DNA from: Scalesia atractyloides
Lineage: Eukaryota; Streptophyta; Magnoliopsida; Asterales; Asteraceae
Direction of reading: 5' to 3'
Assembly: GCA_947069175.1 (NCBI GenBank)
Contig: CAMTDV010000013.1
Coordinates: 53,140,610-53,204,609 of the forward strand
Length of the DNA stretch: 64,000 nucleotides
The notes under the pieces are model-generated. The model worked only from the letters and a program-made list of their open reading frames with translations, did not search any database and was not told where the DNA came from. Positions 55,940 through 64,000 of the stretch are shown in pieces. The position numbers and the translations under genes were made by a program. Every line of letters begins with the position of its first letter. Within the stretch, counting starts at the first letter, position 1.

Positions 55940-56072
55940 GTTCAACTCGTCTCCCACGAGGAACTGATGGAGCTAATGAATGAGTTTTGAGGCACGCGTT
56001 GTTCTACGAACTGTTGGGCCTAATGAATGAGTTTTAAGGCACGCGTTGTTCAACTCGTCTCCCACGAGGAAC
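55940..56072 (-). repeat. Three tandem hairpin repeats (5' LTR B2)
   Basis: GTTC..CTCGT-CTCCC-ACGAG-GAAC at 55940-55964 and 56048-56072; the middle unit (56001-56011) is GTTC-TAC-GAAC. Same design as in the solo LTR (7920-8051). Distance from the LTR 3' end is 427-559 bp. Confidence 0.75.
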
Positions 56073-56586
56073 TGATGGGCCTAACAAATAATTTGCATAC
56101 AACTTGACAATATGTAATACATAACAACAAACAATATTTACATCCTAAGTTTAGATCATAATATGGTATAGCACGAGTTTGAATAAGCGAATTAGATTAA
56201 GCGACACATGATACACCCCAAAACATGAATAAAAAGGGGAATTTGTAAGAATTCACTCACAGTGGGTGCGTTTCTTGGATTGATGATGAATGTGCACGAA
56301 TTCGGATTTAATCGACAAGGGAACTAACCTAAATAATAACATAATAGTTCGATAAATAAATAAACTTTTATTTGAGATTAATATTTTTAATTAGTGTTCT
56401 TAATGGGATTGTTAGGTTTATTTTTGTGAGTTCAAGGAAATTTTCTAACTTTAAAATATTATCTTTAAGTATTTTTAATTGATTTTTAAATAAAATAAAT
56501 AAATAAAAGAAAATAAAATTTTTGACTTTTTGACCAGTTGACCGTTGACCATTTGACTGTTGACCGGTTCGGTCGTGTATTTGTTT

Positions 56587-57167
56587 GCACCGAGTGAGGT
56601 TCGAACTTGTGACCTCTCGTACGCGTGCACGCAGCTCTACCAACTGAGCTACGTGTCTAACCCGAAATATTTCTGTTTTTAATTATACTTATATACAAAT
56701 TAGATAAATTCATTTATGTCCTTATTTAAAAACTTGATAATTGCCAGAACCGGTGCGGTAGCCTGGACTCGAACCCGCGACGTGCTTACTGTTTTTGCAC
56801 ACAGTTCACCACTGGACTGTGTGTCTAACTTGGTTATTATTCCGGTTCTTATTATACTTATATACTATTTAGATTTATCCAGAAATCATTTACTTAAAAA
56901 GAATTCTAATTATATCAACCGGTGCACATAACAGGACTCGAACCCGGGACCTGTTGTTTAACGTTGCACACAGTCCGCCGCTGGACTGTGTGTCTAACCT
57001 GGTTAGAATACTGATTTTTATTATACTTAACATCTTACAGCGAGTTGATCCGGTTCGGTTTAAAAAGAACATTTTTATTTCAGAGAGTGAGGTTGTGTCA
57101 GGGATCGAACTCGAGACGTGTTTTAATTGTTTGCGCACAGTCCACCGCTGGACTGTGTGTCTAACCC
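56587..57167 (-). repeat. Array of four sense tRNA-like modules (5' LTR B2)
   Basis: The spacing between module starts is 167, 168 and 166 bp. Sequence is essentially identical to 50608-51189 in the other LTR. Read backwards, the array gives long spurious open frames repeated in both LTRs, which is why these should not be taken as genes. Confidence 0.77.
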
Positions 57168-57882
57168 GAGATATAACCCGATTTATATTACATATATACA
57201 CAATCCAAAACTTCATCTTCTTCGTAAACATTACCCAGAAACCAAAAATCCGACTGTTATCTTTATCTAATCGATTCTGAGTATTGGTTTACGAATTAAC
57301 GGAATTATATGTGAATGTAAAAAGGTTTTAAAGGTTCATACCCCTGGAGAACAGCACTTTGACGATTCCAGTGACCAACTCCGGCGAGTTCCAATTTTTC
57401 CGGCGAAGCTTGACTTGCGACAGAGGCTTTACAGGGAGTTGAGGCGAGTGTGGGTGACTTCTGTCGAAGCTCTAGCAGTCCTATTTTTAGAGTAAGGCAC
57501 AGGGATGAAATGGGTTCGGTTTTCCGGCGAGTTGCAGAAAATTTCCGGCGAGTTGTTCTTGCTGATTAGGGACTTGTAGGGAGGTTAGCGAGTGTGTTGT
57601 GACTCGAGTGAATAAGCGAGTTGGGTTTTCCTGACTGAAAGTATTTTTAAGTATATGTGATTTCAAGTTTTCGGTTATGAAATTCACGGTTCATGAATGA
57701 AATTGAATCGAGTTTTCGGTTATAACCGACGTTTATCATCAGTTACACACGTTTAACCATAAAGAAAAACGTTAATTGCTTGATTGCTTGGATTGTGTCT
57801 TCGACAGTTACTGGTTTTTGTAATATTACAGGTTGGCGTTTGTTTCAATATAAAACTTAATTGATTTCAGTTATTTCACAAA

Positions 57883-57956
57883 GAGTGCAGGTAGCCTGGT
57901 GGTGCGTTGTGTGTTTGTTTGAGCGGGAGACCCGGGTTCGAAACCCGGCGTCTCTA
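57883..57956 (+). other. Antisense tRNA-like module (5' LTR B2)
   Basis: Plus strand AGCCTGGTGGTGCGTTG, GGGTTCGAAACCC and 3' end CGGCGTCTC; perfect T-stem. Offset from the LTR 5' end 183-256 bp, as in B1 and the solo LTR. Confidence 0.7.
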
Positions 57957-58269
57957 TTTAATTTTTATCTCATTATTTATTATTGATTATTAATTATAGT
58001 TTTTAAATTATAATATATTTATTAATTATGTATCGTATAAAATTAATTTGAGCATTAAATACGCAACGAAAATTTTAACTGGATGTTCGGTTAATAAACG
58101 AAGCGGGTTCGGTTAACCCGGTTTTTTACGGATGTTACATCCTTTAACTTTTTTTTATCAATTTTAAAGATATATCAAAGTGTTGGATTTGAGAGTGTGT
58201 ATTTTTGATAGAACGGTTGAACAAATTTAGAAATTCAATCAAACGGTTCTAATAACACATCAATCTAAC

Positions 58270-58902
58270 ACAACTGGATTTGGGAATGATTACAAAATTA
58301 TTTCATATTGAATTCAATAAATGTAATACAATCACAAGGTATAAAGGTACTCCCCTTCACCAGGTGCACTCTCTCTCACTTAGTTCTTGTACCCTTTTGG
58401 CTCTAAGTGTTATTGTTATATTGAATACAAAGAACTATATATGGTGGAGAGAACTGCTGATGAAGTCACCATGAAAGCGACCCCAACAACTCATTAAATG
58501 ATGTAAGTGCCAACACTTAGTAAAACTGCTGCTTAGTTACAGTGTTACATTGAACTACTGCTTCTAGTGTAATATAGAGAAAATGGTTGGATTCTATAAA
58601 ACTGCTAGTGTGAACCAGCACTTCTAGGAATTCAGAAACTTCTAGTCTTTGACTTGTTGACTTGATCTTCTAGTCTTTAATCTTGACTTGTTAACTAACA
58701 TTTTGACAATCCAGTACTTTGTTCTTCTGTTCTCTATTCTTGAAGGCAACGGTTATGTAGCAGTAGTTTGGGCAGTTGTTTTAAAAAGCTTTAAGAGGGG
58801 AAATACTGAATCAAGGATTGTACTTCATCTTATTCAACCAGGCAGGGAAGATGATACCCTTTGGGTTTTGTCTTTCATCATCAGCAGATCTTATATAACC
58901 CA
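58270..58902 (-). repeat. Probable 3' LTR of a truncated copia element
   Basis: On the minus strand AAGGGGGAGATTA (58916-58904) looks like a copia polypurine tract, followed by TGGGTTATATAAGATC, the LTR start (58902). The outer end near 58270 is a guess because the 5' LTR is missing. Confidence 0.5.
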
Positions 58903-60827
58903 ATAATCTCCCCCTTAGATATGCTAATGCCAAAGTCACGCTTATTAATGTTTGTGTTTTATTCTTTTATTTGAGTTGATTTAAGAGTCCTTGATAAAAT
59001 TTGTTACAATTGATGTTCTGGACAATTCCTTTATTTTCATCAGAGTCATCCATCTTGACTTCAGAGAAAGGTTCTATGTCTTCACATCTTTTAATCTGTG
59101 AATAGCTTGTGATCTATAAGTCTCTGGGTTATGGAATATTAGAGGCTATCTTTTGGATATCTGAAAAAGGTATAGGAATCCTATGCTTCTGAGAGATGTG
59201 GCATATTCTTTTTCAAAGCCTTTATCAAAAAATGACAAGATTTACTTGCTTTCGGTGTATATCGATAAGGCAAAGACCTTCAAAAGCTTACGAAGGATTT
59301 TTGTTTGAGCAACTTCAATTCTTTGAGAAGTGCTGGAATTCTAAAACTGTTGTATGTTCTATGTTTATGCTTCTAGTTGTTTATCAACCAACAATTTTTT
59401 GATCTGATTAATAGTTCCAAACTCCTTGATCAGTGATGATATAAAGTTTTTTTTAGGAAGAATCATCATTTCAATCCTTATTTTCCTACCATCTTGATTC
59501 TTCTCTACTACTCTAGTGATTGGTAAGAAGCTTTTAGAAGAATACTGGCTTTTCTTGAAAATTTTATAATTCTTAAGTTTTCCTTAAGGTTGGATGATAC
59601 CTAGTATGACAGTTTTTTGATCAATCTTCCCCTTTTGGTATCCACATATCTTTTGAATAGTATAAATAGCACGACTATTGGTTAATGTAGAGGTGGTTAT
59701 TTCCTCACCAATAGTTTGGCTTTCTGTGGCTGAGGGTTTTCTTTTATAATGACTTGGTAGTATTGAGAGTTAAAGTTCCTATATAGGAGGCCAGCTGTTG
59801 GGTATAATCAAGGGTCAGCTGGACTTGGCTTGAGGCATTTTGGTGACCATATTCTTGAGATTGGAGACCTCAACTCTCGGCTTGTTTAATCAAATCCAGA
59901 AGTTTCAGAATATGGCATCAATCAAGCTAGTGAAATCATATACCCCATCAAAATGTGGTTGTATCACTAGTTTTGACAAATTGTGATGCCCATTTTTCTT
60001 GGTACTTAGGACTTACAATTGTTTTGTCTTTCTAAGAAAGTAAAGTGTTGTTACCTACAAGGTGGTCTTACTTATGTTTCCACTATCACTCTGTGACCAA
60101 ATGAGGTCAATTAGAATAGTAGAAGCCACGCATGCAATCTCATCAACAAGATATACTTGAGATGGATTTCACATATTCTTCATGTGGGTAAAAAATTGAA
60201 CTCTGTGACATCTGAGCATTGATCTGAAGTTTTATCTTTGTAATGTGTTAATCAGATTTGCTCATTTTGTGATGTTCATCCATCATGAAATTTTGAACTA
60301 GTGCTATTTAAAGAATGAGTAGTTGTTTTGTCAATGGGTAGTAGTTTGATAAGAACATCAAGATTAGAGGTGAAAAGTAACATACATCTTTTATATGAGT
60401 GAATATGTGTGTCATTCTTAGGGGGGATAGGTGCGCTTATGAAATATGGTGTAACATGACAACATTGTTTGTGTGGATTGTTTCTATCTTAGGATACCAT
60501 AGGAAGGTGATTTTCCTTAGTTAAACAGAGGCATGGGCCTAAAGAAATACGTAGACGATGAGATCATACATGTTCTTACCTTAATTCTTTTGCCCCAAAT
60601 GTAGAAGTTTCTATGATAGGAATGATGTTTTGAAAACTACTGGTAGAAAATCCAATCTTTGATAAACTGTTGGTATATGACTAGAAGTTTGTCCTTTTTT
60701 TTGTAAAACTACTGGTATGTCACCATCAATTTCAGATTTTTAAAAATTTTAAAAGGTTGATTGTAAGTAATGATAAATACATATTTATATACTATGTATA
60801 ATAAAAAAATTATTTGAATCATTCTAG
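58903..60827 (-). other. Non-coding or decayed 3' region of the copia element
   Basis: About 1.9 kb between RNase H and the polypurine tract. SIRE/Maximus-type copia elements carry an extra region here. I recognise no protein motif; the longest frames are short. Confidence 0.4.
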
Positions 60828-61415
60828 TTATAACATTCCAAGCTTAGAGATTAGGCTTTGAAATGTTAATGTGTCAAGTGGTTTTGTAAAGAAATCTACA
60901 AGCTCATTTGTAGAGGACACGTAATGGATTGAAATCAGACCATTTTCATAACAATCTCTTACAAGTGATATCTGATGTAAATATGTTTGGTTCCTGAATA
61001 TATTGGACATGTTTTTTCATTATATTCTGAGCAGCTTCACTGCCCACTTTGATAGGAGTTTTCAAAGTTGTGAATCCATAATCCAATAGTTGATTTTGTA
61101 GGCACGAGATTTTGGTAGTATAACTGGCTACTGCTTCAACTATTGAATTTGAAACAACAGTCGTTTTTTCCTTTGCCAGGAGATGCGATAAGGGCATCTC
61201 CCAGGTACTTACATCCTCATGTGGTTGACTTCCTTGTTATGAGGCAACTTACAGTCACTGTCTGAAAAGCAAACAAGCTTACGGTTGTCATTAGCTGGAT
61301 ACCAGATTCCTAGGGCTGAAAACTCTTTCAGACATCTGAATATCATCTTCACAACAATTAAATGTGACTCTCTTAATGAGGCTTGATGTCTTGCACACAC
61401 ACAAGTGGCAAACAC
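60828..61415 (-). pseudogene. Truncated Ty1/copia RT end and RNase H
   Basis: Minus strand from 61415: MFATCVCARHQASLRESHL and FRCLKEFSALGIWYP match the copia RT-RNase H junction (MxxVCLCARxQ...HL); then in other frames EKTTVVSNSIVEAVA, CLQNQLLDYGFTTLKTPI and, from about 60970, LVRDCYENGLISIHYV and ELVDFFTKPLDTLTFQSL (the FTKPL end motif). Everything 5' of the RT end is absent, so it is a truncated copy. At least three frame changes. Confidence 0.8.
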
Positions 61416-61880
61416 GATTCATTAAGTAACAACATGAGCTTTATGATCTATGCTTTGATGTTTATGATAAACAAACAAGACATTCACAAGTTCACATAGA
61501 TGTTAGCGATAAAGTTTGAAGATATAAAAATCTATGTATTCAATGACTAGTATCCAAAATACCCGACTACTCGATTCGATTAAACGAAACCTGAGAACAA
61601 TAATTACTGGTCAAAATTATGTATAAAAATATTAGAAATTAATTTTAGAAGTAAAATACAATAAGACAAAATAGTAATTAGTTAAGATTGTAAATGAAAG
61701 AATTGAGAAAAAAATTAATAAAAAAATATAAAAATAAATACAGAAAACGGGTGTGAAGGGTTTCTTAAAATAAAGAGGTAAATTTTAGAAAGTAGTGTTA
61801 AATTACAGGGTTAAAGACAAGGGATGATGTTAATGTCACAACTCAACCTTAAGACCCCTTAAACCACAAACGGTTTAAAC
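61416..61880. other. AT-rich spacer upstream of NAA25
   Basis: No element or gene recognised. It is the likely promoter side of NAA25. Confidence 0.4.
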
Positions 61881-61964
61881 TCATAGTCCCGTTTTGACCC
61901 CCGTTATCTCTCATCGATAACAAACACCATCTTCCTTCCACCCCAAAACCCTAACACCTCTTCA
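61881..61964 (+). promoter_or_regulatory. NAA25 core promoter/5'UTR with telo-box
   Basis: The 85 bp before the ATG include TTATCTCTCATCG, a pyrimidine-rich CATCTTCCTTCCACCCC and the telo-box AAACCCTAA (61946-61954), frequent in promoters of plant translation-related housekeeping genes. No TATA box is seen. The transcription start is not determined. Confidence 0.5.
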
Positions 61965-64000
61965 ATGGCGTCCAAGTTCGGCATGGCCGGCTGTCTGTCC
62001 GTCCCGTATGGGACGCTATCGACTCTCGCCAGTTGAAAAATGCACTCAAACTCTCCACCGCCTTGCTTTCCAAATATCCTAACTCTTCATACGCTCTCGT
62101 AAGTCTCCAATTCCCTTAAATTCATCTTCAGAACTTTTTACGTTTGAATTTGGTTCAGTGTTTGTTGAGATTAGGTTTTGTTTGACTGTTTGATTTTGCA
62201 TTTAAACTCTGTTATTGTTAGGTTGTGAAGGTGTTTGTATAGTGGAGATTTGATTGTTGTGTGAAATGTAGTTTGATTGTGGTGAACTATTTTTAGTTTT
62301 TGATTTTACCGATTGTATAGGGTTCTATAGATGTGCAAATTTATTTGTGTTATGATTGTATCTGTGTGCAAATAGATTTTAGGTGACAACTACACAAATT
62401 TAAGATCTATATATGTGAAAAGAAGGGATTTAGTAGTTTTTGTTTTCAAAATGATATGATATTGTATTTAAACAAACTCTGTTATCATTAAATTTTTAGA
62501 TTTTGTGATTCAGTTGGATTTTGGCAGTGTTAATACTGTAGAGATTTGATTGTTATGTGAAATGTAGTTTTATGGTGGTTCACTGGTTTTCATAGTTGAG
62601 GTTTTATTTGCTATAAGATTCTTCTTGTATACAGAGAGATTTTAGGTAAAGATTGCACAAAGTCAAGATCTATTTTACGAAATTTATGTGAAAAAGAAGG
62701 GATTGATGTTACAGAAATGGAGAGCGTGTTCCCAAATTGATCTTGTTGTATGACTCTTGATCACTAGTAATCAGTTTCAAAGTTTCAAATGTTGTGATTT
62801 AGTCATTAGATTCTAAAGACCAGACCATTCTTGGTGTATCGAATTGACATCTTGTACATTTTGGATGGGAACTGTAGGGTTACAACCTTCACACATTTCT
62901 ATTGGTTCATTTCTGTTTATTCCACAGGAAGTAAAGTGTCTAGATAAATATGTAAAAAAAGAAAAAGAAAAAGAAACTAACACTAAGGACTAAGGTTATT
63001 TGTTGAACAACTTCTAGAATCATTACTATTTCAGCACAGGAAAGTTAAGAGCAACCCCTAAAATTGGAAGCCAATGTTGCAAGTGGTGTACGTTATTGTT
63101 CTCATCTGTTCTAATGTAATGCAGGCACTTAAGGCTCTCATATTGGAGAGAATGGGTAAAATGGAGGAATCATTATCTGTCTGCATTAGTGCTAAAGATC
63201 TTTTGTATAAGAACGACTCGTTCTTGATTGATGACCTCACACTAAGCACATTGCAGATAGTTTTCCAACGGCTAGATCATTGTTAGTATTTCTATCACAT
63301 CTCTGTTTTTTGCATTTTCTTGTAATCCTTTTCAAGTTACATACTTATTCTATCTGCATTGTCAGTGGACATGGCTACCAGTTGTTATGAGTATGCATGT
63401 GGAAAGTTTCCAAACAATTTAGAACTGATGATGGGACTCTTCATTGTCATGTTCGTCAATATTCTTTTGTGAAACAGCAACAGGTTGATGATATTCCTAT
63501 CTATTTCACATTTATAATTATTTTTTCCAAAATGTATAAAGTTGTGGATGCTAGTTTTTGTTGTTTTTTGTTGATGTAGATAGCCATCAAAATGTATAAA
63601 GTTGCTGGTGAAGAGAGGTTTTTGCTCTGGGCAGTTTGTAGCATTCAGTTACAGGTTTGTATTATATAGTTTTATACCCGATTAACTCTATTCTATAAGC
63701 TGTTAATGGTTAAGATATTTGGTTTTGATAGGTATTTTGTGGAAATGAAGGAGAGAAACTTTTGCAATTAGCTGGAGGTTTACTCAAAAAACACATTTCT
63801 ACCCATAGCTTGCATGAGCCTGAAGGTGCAGTTTGATTTTACTCTTGTATCATTAATGATAACTATGATAAAAAGGGGACACAATTTATTGATGTTATAA
63901 AATGAATGGTATTGATTGCAGCTCTTAGTGTTTATATTTCTCTCTTGGAACAGCAAAGCAAATTAGCGATGCTTCAGAAGTTCTTTCTGGGAACTTAGGA
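61965..64000 (+). CDS. NAA25: NatB auxiliary subunit NAA25, 5' part, frameshifted
   Basis: NAA25 is the ribosome-associated auxiliary subunit that, with catalytic NAA20, N-acetylates proteins starting Met-Asp/Glu/Asn/Gln; it is a TPR-type helical scaffold of about 1,000 residues. Exons inferred from splice sites and protein continuity: 61965-62098, 63125-63281, 63366-63483, 63580-63654, 63732-63825 and 63922 to the window end. Clear segments: MASKFGMAG, VWDAIDSRQLKNALKLSTAL, ALKALILERMGKMEESLSVC, IDDLTLSTLQIVFQRLDH, CYEYACGKFPNNLELMMGLF, GEERFLLWAVCSIQLQ, LLKKHISTHSLHEPE and VYISLLEQQSK. All introns have GT..AG. The frame breaks in exon 1 (after MASKFGMAG), exon 3 (one base missing at about 63442) and exon 6 (about 63979). 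No nonsense substitution is seen. Either a decaying copy or indel errors; the gene continues beyond the window. Confidence 0.88.

Larger units (their letters stand above)
49571..58139 (-). mobile_element. gag-only LTR retrotransposon of the B family, element B2
   Basis: Two near-identical LTRs (49571-52166, lacking its outer ~52 bp, and 55513-58139 complete) flank only 3.35 kb. On the minus strand the interior has a primer site, a conserved leader, gag with one zinc knuckle, then a tandem duplication of unknown DNA and the polypurine tract. Protease, RT, RNase H and integrase are absent, so it must use enzymes from relatives such as B1 (TR-GAG-like). Because the outer 3' LTR end is missing, no target duplication can be read. 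Confidence 0.9.
55513..58139 (-). repeat. 5' LTR of B2, complete
   Basis: 2627 bp, TGTAACATCCGTAAAAAACC to GGGGTGTGACA on the minus strand. Sense tRNA-like modules lie at 57167-57088, 56998-56922, 56829-56754 and 56660-56587; the antisense module at 57883-57956 (plus strand); hairpin repeats at 55940-56072. Confidence 0.94.

Overview
Eukaryotic, plant nuclear DNA: very AT-rich intergenic sequence, spliced gene structure with GT..AG introns, plant LTR retrotransposons primed by initiator Met-tRNA, and a decayed plastid insertion (psaC-ndhD). The retroelement families suggest a eudicot, perhaps Asteraceae, but the lineage is an inference. Only one host gene is clear: the 5' part of NAA25, the auxiliary subunit of the NatB N-terminal acetyltransferase (exons 1-6, 61965 to the window end). 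Nearly everything else is nested mobile DNA.

Region 1 (about 2.2-26 kb): an old Ty1/copia element on the minus strand has been split by later insertions. These are (a) a solo LTR at 5910-8477 (TSD ATGAG); (b) a second solo LTR of another family, 8839-9810 plus 21811-23792 (TSD CTATC), itself split by (c) a complete Ty3/gypsy, Tekay/Del-like element at 9811-21805 with two 3168-bp LTRs (TSD AATTG); and (d) a 1.56-kb TRIM-like element at 24317-25879 in the copia LTR. Region 2 (26-33 kb): AT-rich DNA with a broken SANT/NAM-associated transposon-type gene and a large inverted-repeat element. Region 3 (33230-43868): a complete minus-strand Ty3/gypsy element (TSD TATGT) with 2.57-kb LTRs, inserted in an older inverted-repeat element. 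Region 4 (44-49.5 kb): MITE-like debris and the plastid fragment. Region 5 (49571-58139): a related minus-strand element with two LTRs, a leader and gag but no pol. Region 6 (58.1-61.4 kb): a 5'-truncated copia element. Region 7: NAA25.

The most unusual signal is in the LTRs of regions 1a, 3 and 5. Each carries three or four sense-strand tRNA-like modules at about 168-bp period (D-arm/A-box-like and T-arm/B-box-like sequences), and one antisense Ser/Leu-type tRNA-like module about 185-255 bp from the LTR 5' end. In addition, these LTRs and the unrelated-looking LTR of element 1c place a tandem array of RNA-hairpin-forming repeats about 420-577 bp before the LTR 3' end. A GGA-triloop hairpin with a compensated base-pair change sits between the pol stop codon and the polypurine tract in two families.

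A quality warning comes from the sequence itself. The two LTRs of the youngest element differ by about ten single-base indels and only about two substitutions, so many single-base frameshifts here, including those in NAA25, may be residual assembly errors rather than biological mutations.
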